Origin: Daphnia carinata
Taxonomy: Eukaryota; Arthropoda; Branchiopoda; Diplostraca; Daphniidae
DNA: 64,000 nucleotides
NCBI RefSeq assembly: GCF_022539665.2
Contig: NC_081331.1
Location: 10,758,638 to 10,822,637 of the forward strand
Direction: 5' to 3'
In this document: one piece after another, positions 1-13,700 of the stretch
Position numbering within the stretch: position 1 is the first letter of the stretch
Layout of the letters: every line of letters begins with the position of its first letter
Translations under genes and position numbers: made by a program
Notes under the pieces: model-generated
The model's input: only the letters and a program-made list of their open reading frames with translations
Database searches by the model: none
Told to the model about the DNA's origin: nothing

Positions 1-2307
1 GAGGTTGCTGTTGAGTTGGTAATGCTGGCGGGTGGCGGAGCACTTGACATTGTACCACCAATCGCAGGCGAAGAGCTGCTGGCTAAAGATGGTGCCATTA
101 GGACAGAGGAAAGAATCCTGTCGGCCGCTCATGTCGCAAACGTGAAACACCTGTTTAAAAAAGAAGAATGGCAAACAACGTCGAAGATGAACAAACCGTC
201 ATCGCAAACAACAAGCTCAGCTTAGTATCTGCTGGAAACGAACGCAATACAGATAGAAAAGAAATCGCTTGAAGTTTAATAGAGGAAGGAAGGAGATCGT
301 TTAATACGCCGAACATAGCACTCATTATTTTTTTTATGTATTGAAAGTCTATTTTGTTGTTGTTGTTGCATCTATGCAGTGGAAAGGAAGCCAAGGCAGA
401 TGCTATCGTCCTTAAATTGTTGAAGATGATCGAGCCCATGTGTGTCGCATCCCACGCCGTTATTGGAGAAAGTAGCCGAAGGGAAATGTTCTAATTGGTT
501 TGTAGTTATGGCGGACAGTTTCCCAGTTACGAGAAACAATGAAGAAGAAAAAAAAATTGGGGAGAAAAAGGAAAATCGTTGGGGAAAATAAAAGGCGACG
601 AAACTCACGAAAATATTTCGTTCTATGTCAATGGACCATTTCATTTCCTCTTCATTCAGCTAAGTAGATTACAAGTTTTCAGATTATTCTATAAAGTTTT
701 CTTTGGAGATTTTGGTTATATAGCACCACCCCGCTCATTTCGCTTTGCTCTAACTTTTTCAAATGTTCTAAATTTCTTTTTGCCATTCGGCGAGGGTAAT
801 TGTACGCTAGGCTGATAAGTCGAAACACAAGGAAAAACGAATAGATGAGCAAAATTCCAGGAAACAATCTTATTCCAATGGTCGATTCTATTACCTATTC
901 TTTTGTTTCACCGGAATGGCGTCGCCAAAACGAGGATTTGAATGAGAGCAAATGCAAAAATGCTACTTTTGTAGGACGGAAGTCACGGCAAGCCTAGTTT
1001 CGAGTGTCGTGACTTTCATTGTCAAAATGGCTAACTATTTTTTTTTTACCAAGTTAACTCCGAGCTTAAGAAGATGTTCAGAAATCACAAGCATTTTAGC
1101 CATCACTGCCATCAGGATATAGAGAAACAGAACGATAGAAGAAAAGAACAAAGGCTTGAAAAACAGGTGGGCATAATCTTGCACGAACATTTACCACCTA
1201 CGGTCGTAATTGAAGGGAAACAAAAAAAAAGGTAGATCCAAAGAATGTTTACGTTGTGTGGGGCCACTAAAGCGGCTGTTGCAGCACAGGTATGATGGTT
1301 ACGATAGGCATGAGAAGCTAAAAATTCTGTACTACTTTACATACATTTTGTTTCCTGCCGAGCTCAATACGCTATAGTTTGCCAAAGCTTTGGCTGTTGT
1401 TTCGCCGTACGCACGTAAAACGAAAATAAATACCAAGGAAAATAAGGCCACGTGAAGCTTCTAAGTCTTCCTTCTAATATCATATCTTTTTTTTTTGTCG
1501 AATGTTCATCGACAAGTTAAAAACGTTTTGTTTTGGTATCTGTAAAAAAAAATCTGTGTCGTTCTGCTTGGCAAACGAATGTGCCTTTTTAAACAGCGCA
1601 AAGAAAGTTGACTGAGGAAAAACGTAAACTAGTAAAGACAATCTACTACGCTGGCTTGCATTACAAAATATGTAAATGGCCAGAGACAAAACATTAGCCG
1701 AGAACAACAATGAAATCCTGTCGTTTTAATAGAAGTGAAATGATCGAATAATTTCTAGGTTTTTAAAACAAAGAGGACTTACTTGACAAGCCGTTTGAGT
1801 ATCGCCATAGAAACCGGGCGCACGACCTCGACAGTGGAAATCAGTCAGTGGAATGGACGGTAAAATGGGGTAGTCAATGCCTGGGTCTCCCGGTAATCCA
1901 GACTTTGGCAATGCAGTTGATTGAACTGGATTCGGATCCTCTTCGGATGAGCTAGAACTTTCTTCTCCGGACGCCCTGTGTTCGGGGCTGATGTCAGAGC
2001 TCATCGCCAGATGATCGAAATGATAAATCCTACCGCCACTATTCCAGTCCAGCTGGCGTTTCTGAATTTATCCAATTTGCATATCGTCAGTGTCTTATGA
2101 CGTCACGCAATCAATAGACATGTTTTCCTAATTATTATACCTGGCGGTGAGGCTGTTCCATCTCGAAGGTGGGACAGACCAAAGACGACCAAACTGTAAA
2201 TAATGGCGGGGACCGTTAGAATTTTTGCATAATGAAATGTACTAAATTCCGCAAGTGTGTGGTAAGTTCAACTTACGGCAGGCAAGGTACAAGGCGACGA
2301 TCCTCAT
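1..2307 (-). CDS. CPAP1-type chitin-binding (CBM14) protein, 3' end off the window
   Basis: Secreted protein expected to bind chitin in cuticle or extracellular matrix. Exons on the minus strand are 2307-2277, 2193-2141, 2061-1783 and 150-1, all with GT-AG borders and matching phase; 171 residues are visible and the gene continues beyond base 1. The start (2307) opens a signal peptide (MRIVALYLAC...). Residues 60-72 are a Ser/Glu-rich acidic stretch. One CBM14 domain spans about residues 105-158, with cysteines at 105, 120, 126, 137, 150 and 158 (spacing 14-5-10-12-7) and the motifs FHVC, SFLCPNGT and CDWWYNVKC typical of single-domain CPAP1 proteins. The 1.6 kb intron (151-1782) splits the domain right after its second cysteine, exactly as in the next gene upstream, so the two are probably tandem paralogs. 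I see no other gene in that intron. The two-exon signal region is the least certain part. Confidence 0.8.
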
Positions 2308-5300
2308 GGTCGAATGGCACTCGACTGCGAGAGCGCTATAGCTATATCTCAATTTCTTTAGCTGGCGTGGCTGTTCTGGATAAGCTATATGTAGCTTCGG
2401 AACGCAATTGAACACGCTAGTTGAAAACAATTGACGAAATCGCACAGTATGAGGCGAAAAAAATTATAAATCTAAAACCATAGACTGGGCCTGGCCGCGC
2501 TCGCGTTAGTGCGAGTGTATTGGACGTTGAGCACAGCAAAACTATTTGAACGTCCTGATGGCCAGCGGAAGACTGCGGTTGATCAGACCTAGTTCCACTG
2601 ACTTGTATTTATACCGACACGAGCCTGCAGGCGCATGTATGACTCGTACCGTACGTGGCGCTCTTTTTCATTTCCTCTTTTCGCCAACACTTCATCGTCT
2701 TTCTCCCCTTCTTCATCAAATATACTTACCACCCAGGTTATAATTTATGCTATCATTTCTTTTCCTCCACTCCGTTTCCATCTTCTTATTTCAGTTTAGC
2801 ACCTGAGGGCCCTTGTTTATGGAGCTATAATCCACTTGGAAGGTAAAAAGAATATGAGCTCTCGAATCGAGCTATTTGGCCTGGACTTGACGCTGTTAAA
2901 TTAGAGCTAAATCTAACATACACTGCTATGTTTTAGCTCTGGAATTCAACAGCAGACATTACGTTCACCCATTTTTTATAGCGATCAATTTTCAATATGT
3001 TTACGAAATCTCAAGCAAATATTGACGACAGGAAAGTCAACACAATGGCCGTGGTTACAGCCGATAACGACCTGATCAACATCTGAGTTTCCTCGCTTTG
3101 AAAAACGACTGGAAAGGAGGAAGAAGAACGGGAGTGTAACGCAAACGACCCATTAAAATAGATGACCATATTGCAGCCTACTGGCTCGATGTGGTTGGCG
3201 ATCTCTCTTTCACTTGCTATCTTTTAATTGCCGATGATGCTCGAGTTATTAAAAGGAACAAAAATTCGTCCACGAATGGAAACCTCTGGTGAAAAGCAAC
3301 GAGGCAACGAGAGAGAGCGCTTCCTTGTGTGCCCTGCGATGGACAAAACGATATTCACTGCATTATTGCATTGCAGAACTCGTGGACGGGACTGCTCTTC
3401 TGACGCGCTGGGGAAAGTTATGTTTTACCGCATGTATTTACATTTGATTTATGTGCGTCTTTTTTCCGCTCGAGAGAAATGTCAGATTAAAATGCAGATA
3501 GCGTGCGAATGCGCAACTTTTCCATTTTGTTTTCAAAAATTAAAAGGCAAGATAAAAATGTCTTCGTCTTCGTCTATGTTTATTTTATACAAAAGCGACT
3601 TTCATAATTCTGTTTTCTCGGACGTGCACAATTTGGAAGAGAGAAAATGATTCGTGAGCTGCAAGCACACGATCTTTAGCCCCCCTTGATGTTAAACTGT
3701 TTATTGTTGTCCCTGCGTAAATTTTTTTTTTCCTCTGCGCAAAGTAGAAACAAAAAAAAACTATTTTTCTCACTGTGTAAGGTGCAGCATTCAACAACCG
3801 GAAATCACCGTGAAAGTCCATTAATTACACCTGGCGCTTTCCGACGGGAGTGCCATTTTTTCACGCTCTACAAAAAAGAAGAAGAGAACCAGAAAGCTTA
3901 ATCTATATATAGTCGCAATTAAGGTGCACATATTTTCGTTAAAAAATTCTGGAATTCTGTGCTCTGCGTTAAGTGTATCGTAAAGCGCAACGAATATCAT
4001 AGTCCGCTTGTTGTTGTTTTATTTTTGTTTTGTGTTGTTGTTGAATTTAAATGTTCCAGACGAGACGGTTTTTAATCGAACGCATCATTTGGCCGGATCT
4101 TGCTAAAACATTATATCAATAAATAGCAAATGCTGGAAAGAAAAATTCAGATTTAACCAGCTCGAATAGTTCTGACAAATCGCAGACACTATTGAATCAG
4201 CAACGGGGCAGAATGAAAGATACAAATTCTGTTCCGTCATCCTTAACCGCGTTTCTTTCTGTACGAAACAAAAAGGAAAACAAATCTGAAATTTCTCTAC
4301 GACAGGTCGTTTAGTATAAAAAAAAAAAAACTCAAGAATTTACATATTCAACGACAGCTGACACGCTCGCTTGAGTAGCTGTCTGCGGTTTGGACATAGC
4401 AGCGGGTTTACGAATAGGTATACAAGCACACTTTCTTTAGTTTCTCAAAGGGAGAAAGTATAGAGCAAAACTTATCACAACAACAGGAACCGACGTAATC
4501 AGTGCAAATGCAAAAAGCGTACCCTAAAAACGAACAAAAACAAAAATTTCAAACGAGGGAAAAGTAAGGCAATAGTGCTGCAAACAAAGGATACATAAAC
4601 AACTGGTTCGGAAAAATGTGTGTATTTACTCATCCTCGGCTTGCATTTATGATGGGATATAATATAATGGATATAGAACAGACCGTGTACCGTCTGCCAT
4701 AGGTTATGGGATAGGTCTGCGTGTCAGTGTGTTTATACTGTATATATATATATATATACGTGTGAGTAGTCGGTCTACAACTCTCTCAATAATAACGTGT
4801 GCGTAACTTTCAAAAAAAAAAATAATAACAACGAAAAATCAGAGTAGAAAAACGAATTTTACTCAGGTGAAAGAAGGAAAGAGAAATGAAACAAAACTAA
4901 GGAGGAAAAAGTCATCTGTTGTGCTGTTATATGAACGTTATGGAAAGAGGGAAAAGCGACCGCGAGAGATTTCAAAAACGCCATTCAAAGGTATAGTACA
5001 GAACCAGACGCACAGACACACACAGGTATTACACGTAGTATACATAATGTATTTATATGTAGAGAGTAAATGACTTTTTTTTTGTTTTATTTTTGTAATT
5101 GCGGATTGATTGTAAGAGCTGAATCTATTATCATTAGAGGCTGTACTTGGTAAGTATTGGAATACTAATTAATCTATTGGTATATACGTATCAGAAAGCC
5201 ATTGTTCATCCACTAAGCAGCAAATTTGCATTACAAACATATCAATTTCAAGTTGGGAAAAAAAATTTCGAAGGGGTGGAATATCTAATTGTGAAGTAAC

Positions 5301-5491
5301 GACGACAAAGACGAATGCTCATTCGCTATTATATTCATATATGTACCCTGCCAAATGGGGATCTGGGTGATTATGTGTGTCGAAAAGTATGGCTTATTAC
5401 GTGATATTGGATGCGCGACGTATACACAATTCAGTCATGGCGCATAGCAGTTTCATTCCAATGCGCAGCGATCAGGGACATTGTCGGCGCA
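2308..5491. other. Intergenic region between two CPAP1 genes
   Basis: About 3.2 kb between the start of the first CPAP1 gene and the stop of the second. It should hold the promoter of the first and the 3' UTR of the second. I see an AT dinucleotide run near 4740-4758 and several A or T runs. Open frames here (for example 3228-3650 on the plus strand) have no recognisable domain, splice partner or coding-like composition. Confidence 0.5.
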
Positions 5492-8400
5492 TCAACGGGA
5501 GGACGTCATCGTGATGGGGTTCCTCGGCCGGACGACGAACGAACGGACCTCGTCATTATTGCTGCTGCTGGCCTGGTAATTAGTCGGTTGAGTAGGAAAC
5601 ACATTAGCCGGAACTAATTTACCGCGGATGATATTTGTAATCTGGTCGTCTTGTCGCTGGTATGGCGTCAATGGAAACGTATCCAAATTGTTGTTGCCTT
5701 TGGTGCTGGTCGGCGTGTAATTGTTCGTCGGTGATGGCGCTGGAAGCTGGGCAGGAGACACCCATTCACGACTGGTCGGCTCAAACTCGAAAGGCGACCG
5801 AGAGGAAGGTCCGGTCGTCGAAAGCAAAAGGGAAGGTCGGATAGGAATGGACATTTTCTCCATTTCGGATGGCCGGAATAATGGATGCTGCGTATCACTC
5901 CTGCTATTCTGACGCACAGGTGTCGTCGCTTGAGTCCGAAGTTGTTGTCTTTGTTGTGCTGGCCGAGTAGTTGGTTGTTGCCGAACCGGCTGCTGCTGGT
6001 TTCGCTGATTCTTAAAAATGATCGGCTGATTGGTCGATGGATGTGGCTCGAGGGGTAGCAAAATAGATTGCGGAATTAACCTCTGCGGACGCAATTGCGG
6101 CTGCGACCGCAACGTTGCGGCTTGTAACGGTTGAGCCCGCGTCGTTGGCGCAGGTGGACGCGACGACGCTAAAGGCGTCGCTCGAGTTTGGAGATTAGTC
6201 ACCTGATAATCCGAACCGCCTGTTAGGACCACTTGATAGGCCGGCGTCTGGTAGGCTGGATTGGGAGATGAAGCTGCGGCCACGTTCAATCCAGTTGGTT
6301 TGTAATACGGTTGTTTCTTCAATTGCTGTTGTTGCGGTTTCTGTCCGGCCGGAGTTGTTATCCATGGCTTCTTGATATAGACAGTCTGTCCGGCCGTAAC
6401 TCTGTACGACGGCGGTGAACTCGTTTGTTGTCGTTGTGCCGTTGGGTAACTCGTTGCCACCGGTTTAGCTGATGTGGGGCGAATTGTCGGTTTCGGTTTA
6501 GTCGGTGTAGGATAAGTTGTCTTTTGCTGGACTGGTTTAATCGGGGGGTTACTGTATCGAACGGTGTAGCTAGTCACAGTCTGCTGGACTGGCCGGCTGG
6601 TGGTGGTTGAAGGAACGAGGGCGTTCGCGTTACTTGGACTGGAATAAGGTTTCCAGTAGGTGCCGCTCTTCTCATCTCTTTGCTGTTCTTTCGATTGGCT
6701 CAACAGAGGGCTCGGCACGAAAGTAGGTCTCGGAGGCTCGACTTGCCGTCGTTGGTCTGGTTGTCGTTGCGGCTCTCGGACGCTAGGCTCCTGGGTACGT
6801 ATGCTAGAGCGGTCGACCGATGGACTCTGTTCCTCAGGGTTCGACCGGAAACCCTGGAATGGATGATTGTCCAATTCTTGTTCACTGATTGGCCTGCGGT
6901 TATTGGGTTTGTTTCGCAAGTAACCCGTGCCGCGAGTCTTGTTGATAATTTGCAATTGAGCGCCCCAAGCGATGTTGTTGAGAAAGTCGGGATCTTGGGC
7001 CAGCAGGAACCATTTGTCCGGCAATGTGGACGATGGCAAAGATGACACCGGATATTCACCATCAATTTTTGTAGTACCACGATTGTATGGCGATGAGACG
7101 TCTGGGTTATTTGTAGTGTAACTTGATGACGTTATACTCGCTGCCCATGGCGTTCGTTCCCTGTTCTTCTTTTCATCCGAAAGGAGGGAATTTCGGAATT
7201 CACTGACCTGCGGTCCCAACGTCGAGCTGAGCGACTTGAAAGGCGGTTCAAAAAACGGAACTGTGACGTCAGCCGCACGCGAACGAGCAGCGGCGGATCG
7301 TGTCGTTTTGAAGTTGGCCGTATCGGCCGGATTGGAAAGCGGGATGTGCCGCGATGCCCATTCGTGAAATGTCGGTTCGACAATCTCGCGTTTATCGAAC
7401 TTGGCAAAAGATGGTGTTGGCGTAGGTTCTTGGAAATACGGACTGCTGCTGCGCACAGCGGCGGCTTGCGGTTGAGATGCTTCCGCTTGCCGATCTAGAG
7501 AGAGAGATATATATATGTACATGTGTCATGGCAATCAAGCAATTAGGGTTTTTATTGTAATAACCCAAACGGCCAGAATTAAGGCTACACTTTAGGGGGT
7601 AGGAAGCTCTTTATTATACAATGGTCATACACAAACCTTGAGGGGATGGCTCGTGCCGCTGCATGTAATCCTTGTTGAGTGGATAAAGGCCGGCGGATTT
7701 GGAACAGTCGACATTGAACCACCAATCGCAAACGCTTATTATTTTCGATGAGACATATTAATAAAAGAAAAAAAAAAAATTATTTAGACTTTTAACTTGT
7801 TGTTTGCCATACGGAAGAACCTTACAAAAATCGCTGGTGATAGAGAGTTCCATTGGGACACAAGAAAGATGTTTTCCTATTGTCGCGGCAGACGTGAAAC
7901 ACCTGCAAAGTGGGCAACAAGAAAAAAAAAGGACATGATTTTAAAATGCATTCCGCACACGTAGTCCGCGTTTGCGTTAAACCAATTGCGAATAATTAGA
8001 TAAAAGCTTCGTAATAGAATTTCTCTGATGATATTTGACTTAATAAATTCCGCCTTATTTTCGACAAAGTAATGGGCGTATCCGTATCACGTTCCGCTTA
8101 AACGAACGCACGTGATACAGCCTCTGTTGTCTAAAATAAAAATAAATAAGGGGGAGGCCTATCTAGCTTTTATTAGTGGATGGACGTGCTCCGGACCGTC
8201 ATTGTGTTAGCCAAGATTCATGGGATCTCTGCGTGATGTCGGCCCGATGACTTCTAGGAAGTCACCAACAGCTTTATCTGTTCGTCGTTAATGAAGGCGA
8301 GAAAACATCACGGCTCACACAAGTTTATGGACGTGGGTATCATCAGACAGTTTGCTGTTATCCTCATGCCTATTTCGCTATCTCTGCATTTGCGCCAACG

Positions 8401-10747
8401 GTTTGGAAAACGCAATCGGGTGGGCATGATGTAGCCGAAGGGATTTTTTTCCTGACAGCGTATGCACAACAATACATTACGACGCTGTATTTCTATTTAT
8501 TAGATGTAGATTTATGCAGCGGTAGATCGATTTCATTCGAGGGTATATACCTATTCAATTTTTATTTTTTTTTTTTCAAATTGAATTTCTTATTTGTGTT
8601 GTGGGTCAGCGGAAATGGAATAAAATAACAGGCGACTCAAGAGTATTTTTTTTTTTTTACTTGGATCGATAAAGCATCGCCATATGTACAGGAGTGGATG
8701 TTACGTCCGGATGTGTATCGGGCCAGTGAAAAAGCGAAGCGAAAAGATCGCCGAATGGATAGAGACACACCCTTCCTGTCTCATTCGCATCGGGTCCCTA
8801 TTCTACTAATACGACGGCCGTCTATTCAGCGATGTAAGATGGCTACATAATAGCAACATTCTCTATTCTCTGCATCTATATGCTCTAGTAATAATAATAC
8901 CATATCGTTATTGAAAAAAAAAAAAAAAAGTAGCCCCCCCCCCCCCCCCCCCCCCTTTGGCACAACGAAAGGAATCAAAATTGGATCAAAAAAGTAATAG
9001 GTCTCCCGCTATTGAAAGCTCAAGGGCTCATTTTTTTTTTTTTTCTTCTTCTTCTTCTTCTTTTCAGGATCTACATGGTATACAAGTCAAAATGTATACG
9101 AAGCTATTGCTGTAGTGCCCATTGCTCTATGGCGTTTACATAAAAAAGCTATACCGACTTTAGCGACAAAGGCTGAAAAAAAAGAAGATTAAATTCCAAT
9201 TTTTTTGTTCCCTTTTCTTGTATACGTCGAGCTCTGGTCAACTGAAAATGGAACTGAAATTGGTTTATAGTTTGCGATGACCTCTATACATGGTGGTCAT
9301 CTTACGTCCCACTTTCGATCGAGGAAATTGATTTTTTTTTTTAAACGTACATGATCCTTTTTTATCTAATCAATTCCAATTCCTCTTTTTCTATGGCTCC
9401 TGTCTGCGATGATTTTAGATCGTTTCGATTTACGGATGTGCAAGATAAAGACACTGTGAAACGAACAGAATGGAATGCCATGAGCGCAATGGGCCGAATG
9501 GTCAAAAAGCTGCACGATCGATGGCTGTCGTTGCAAACTTGTGTCAACATGAGCCTAACAACAAAGGGAAACAAGAGCATATTTGTTATGACGTTGTTTC
9601 GTGGATATATGTACACAACTGCATTATTCGTTTCCCATACATATTGTCCCTCGTTATATATACCCAGTAGCAGTTGACGGGGAAACGATGTTTGACATGA
9701 CATTTTTCCCTGACGTTTCCTCCAAAGAAGGAAAAGATCAAAGGGACGGAAAACGACACAACTGGCATGTCTCTCTTAACTTTTTATTTTTATCTGTGTC
9801 GTTTCCCATTTGGAAAGTCACGCGGCCCTTCCCTTCACTATAAAGTCATGTCCAATTTGAAAGAAATAAAAAAAAGAAGAAGAGGACCCATGTTAAGTTT
9901 CATTCGCTCGGCTGAACATTACATACGCGTATGCATCGTTGCTTGGTGACGACATCAAAATGACGTCCCTTGTCGATGTTTTGTACAAAACAACGGAATG
10001 GTAATAGGTCGTCCATGCAAAAAAAAGCTTGGTATTTCCCTTTTTTCGAATAATATAATCTCATCTTTTATGCGCAAATAGTTGACTGCCGCTGCATTCA
10101 AGTAGAAAAACAAAACTCATCAAACTCTCCGGGAGGATAACACGTAACCTACATACCCTTTACTATTCTGCCTAAGCTTAAAAATTTCTCTTTTTTTTCC
10201 CTTTTTAACGATAACAAAATAGTTAAATTTTTATTAAAATTTAAAAAAAAAGAATATTATGGGCATCGTACGTCCCCCCCTCCCCAGGCAGCGATAGTGA
10301 CGCAGACTTGCTAAACATACGCTGAAGTTTCAAACTGCAAATTATTATTTTTTTTTTTTTTAAGAGGATCCTAAATAATCAATAGTTTTATGTTCACTGA
10401 CTTTTAATAGTTCCAGTCATCGGAACTTAGTATGAAGTTAAAAAAAAAAAAAAAAAAAAGGAAAAACGAATAAAATAGTGGAAAGAGAGGGCAATAGAGA
10501 TAGCGAGAAGGGATCGTCTAATTACCTGGCAACCAGTTTCTACGTCAGCGAAGAATCCCGGGTAATCTTGTTGGTCGCAGCGGAATCGAAGCGTAGTGGG
10601 GACTCGCGAAGCCACCGGATAGTCAACGCCAGCGATGCCGGGAACGATGTCAGGCAATCGGTTACCGGCAAATGTCGTCCTCGTTCCGGCTGCTTGGCTG
10701 GATCCGATTAGGGCAATGGAGATCAGCAACAACTGCAGCCGCATCAT
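5492..10747 (-). CDS. CPAP1-type chitin-binding protein with long Pro/Gln/Thr-rich tail
   Basis: Secreted chitin-binding protein of 799 residues. Exons on the minus strand: 10747-10526, 7902-7826, 7734-7637 and 7494-5492, all in phase. The start is the double ATG of MMRLQLLLISIALIGSSQA, a clear signal peptide; an in-frame upstream extension lacks signal character. One CBM14 domain lies at residues 57-110, with cysteines at 57, 73, 79, 89, 102 and 110 (15-5-9-12-7) and the motifs GFFADVETGCQ, SFLCPNGTLYHQRF and CDWWFNVDC. Residues from about 135 on, encoded by one 2.0 kb exon, are low-complexity (Pro, Gln, Thr, Ser, Arg) with no second domain, and end in MTSSR. The family is known for one chitin-binding domain with variable flanks; a structural or cross-linked matrix role for the tail is inference. 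The 2.6 kb first intron (7903-10525) holds an A16 run, a C22 run and a CTT repeat, but no gene I can support. Confidence 0.87.
8914..8955. repeat. Poly-A then poly-C homopolymer pair
   Basis: Sixteen A followed, after GTAG, by about 22 uninterrupted C, inside the first intron of the long CPAP1 gene. A T14 run followed by CTT repeats lies just downstream at 9031-9063. Confidence 0.9.
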
Positions 10748-13700
10748 TGTTGGACATGTGTCTGGCTTCAGACCTAAATAAACAATGAACCACCCGCAAT
10801 CCGGATCATCAAAATAAATAATGCAAAGGCAGTAGAAAAAATGAGATTTAAAAAACATTATTCTTTAACGAACAACGAATGAAATGATAAAAAAAAAATG
10901 CTGAGAAAAGCAACACGTTCGGAGAAATCAATCGCAAGATACTTGGGGCGTGCCGTGCTGTTGGACTTCCTTTTATGGGGAAAGAAGAAGAGGTCATCTT
11001 TTATAGTTACAGACTGAATGTAATGATCATTAATTGTCTCTCATTTCTCCGTAAATGGAAAAGCGGAACGCGCCTTCCATCATTTTGTGCGCCTACAGGC
11101 TTCAAAAACCCCAATAGTACATGAAGGATGTTAATACACAAATTGCTGTATGCCATTCTCACTAATGTTCCTTATTATCCCGCTTTTTTCTTGAGAGGTG
11201 TGCGTATACACTGCGCAATGCCTTGCGTTCAAAGAACAAAAATTCAGCTGCGGCTGATGAGACTTCCTGTCTCCACTAATGGATGGATGGAAACAAACAT
11301 TCAACAGATGGCTATATTCTCTGTCTTCTTTTAGCTATGCCCAGCCCTGACCGTGGTCTATATTTGCGTGCTGGAACGAGCCTAGTACTAGTGACCCACA
11401 GAGGAGCATATACAGCGACTTATGGTGATGCGCTGAAAACACATAACGCCGGACGCGCAGCAGCAGGACCCGTTATGCTCGGATGATGTTATTTGCTAGT
11501 GAAACAACAAGCCTCCTCGGCAAAGCCGAAAACATTTTTCTTTTTTTTTATTATTATTATTCCGCAGACTCTGTGTGCTGTGTGTATTTATTCGACCCAC
11601 TTGGCAGCCAGCAGCTCATAAGTGTGAGATACAATCCCGCATTCTCTCCCATAATGTCGACTGTTTCTTTCGTTGCTGCTGTGTGTTTTTTTTTAAGAGA
11701 TAGAGAGAACTAATAGTAATTATATACAGAGAGAGACAGACCAAATCTCTCACGTTTATTATGCGGAGATGATTTGGCCACGACCATCGGGCGCACGTAC
11801 GCAGGGGGCGTTTTCGTGTGGCTGCATGTGAATCTTTGTCTTTCTTTGGTGATGTGGGGAGGAAAAAAAAAGACACAAATTTCACGCACCCACGTCTCTT
11901 GTACAAGAGCAGACATAGCTGTTGTTATTGTTTTTCGTTCGAGTACAAGATTCAATTGCATAATCACTAAAGGGAGAGGGAATGTACACGAAAGATTCCA
12001 TTATCTTTGCACGTGAAATAGGTTTGGTCGTGTGAAATGATTCGAAACGCAATCGGAGGAGAAACTACCGCACCCATTCCCCCCCCCCCCCTTTAGTTTA
12101 TCTTTTTTTTTTTTTTTAACATAAAAACAATTGAAGCGCTTCGTAAACGTAGCCGCAAAACTTCCGTCTTTTGAGCTACAAAAAGTTTCTTTGTACGTAA
12201 GCTGTACGTACTCTTGTCGGTTTAGAACTCTTTATCCACTTAATTCCTGAATACGAACGTAAAACCCTATTATCTCGGATATATGCAGACGTGGCCATCA
12301 ACACGCAAAAAAAGAGGCTGTACCGCGATGATTAGAGAAAAAGGGCTAAAGACAAACAAAAAAGAAAACGCAATTGTGGGACGGTTGTGTGATGGGAGAG
12401 ACCATCTGTCGTGTTCCTGCTGGATGTTTGAAGGGAAAGCTCATCCCGCGTTCTCTCAGTTGTTGTCCCGACGACACAGCCTAACCTCATTATTCTCTCG
12501 CTCTGAGCGCAGGTGTGAGCCCAGCATTACGTAAGAGATAAACTGGTGATGTACCATACAAATGCGCACGCATTACACGCAAACGGAAGATGTTTGATTA
12601 AATGAAGAGAGATGGGATTTTTTTTTTCAGAAATGTCTTGTGCATTAAATAAAGAAAGAATTTATCAATTTAGCAGTTCGTTCAGCTTTCACGTAACATT
12701 AAAACAAAATATTCGCATGTTTAATCTTCTTTTTTTTCTCTAAATTTTGATCATCTTTCAATCGCTTTCTACCCTTGTCCTTATTACAATTTTATTCCAT
12801 TTGATACAAAAAAAAAATGTAATAGCCATCGCAGCCTGTAAAATAAGATTGACGACGAAATAACGAAGCTCATGTTCTGTTTTGTAATTCGACCTTCTTG
12901 CCAACTTGTCTGCGTGGGCTCGTTGGCAAGACACTTCTGCCGACGGGGTAAAAAATAAAAAGGGAGGGGAGTGCAATAAATATATAGACTCTAAAAGGAA
13001 ATGGTAACGAGAAGGAGATGAATAAAGAGCTAGGAATAGAGAGGGTGAACGAGTGCGGACGGCGAGAAGCTTTTGATTAAAAATTTACACACGAACGAAG
13101 CCGTGAGCTCGAGACGCCAACTGAACACGAATAGAAGGGAGAGACGCGCTACTTGGCTGTGCATAACCGATAACATACGCAACTTTTTTTTTTTTGCCTG
13201 GCGTGTGGATTTTGTTTGCGGAAACAGTGTCAAACACGGCCACTAGAATTACGTTAAATTTCTTTGTTTCTTACTTAACGGAGTGGGCCCTGTGAGACTG
13301 CGTTAACAGGCAAAAAAAATAGAAAGATGATGACCGAGTATGCCTTACTGTTGAGGACACTCGTGAGTGGAAGAAATAATAAGACACGAACCAGTTAACA
13401 AACAAGGACATTCCTTTTTTTTTTCCATGTCACGATGATATTGTTCTCGTCAGCCTTAGTATCTCTTTTTCTTTGTGTGCATTCATTTGATGATGTCGGT
13501 CTCCAAATGTATAGGCACAAGTGTTTCAACTAACAAAGCGTATTCACTATGTATCCAGCCGTCAACCAACTTACGACTAAAGATGTTTGTTTTGTTTTTT
13601 TATTTGCTCTCCTGCGCTTTGGTGACACGACAGCAGTGATTTGTATATCTACTCTCCCTTGCCGATTGTCTCGCCTTTTGGCGCTATACTAGTTTTTATC

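Noticed and set aside
3228-3650. 140-codon plus-strand frame between the CPAP1 genes
   Set aside because: No domain, signal peptide or repeat structure, and composition like the surrounding noncoding DNA.
6700-7080. Frames on both strands within the long CPAP1 exon
   Set aside because: Shadows of the 2.0 kb Pro/Gln/Thr-rich coding exon.
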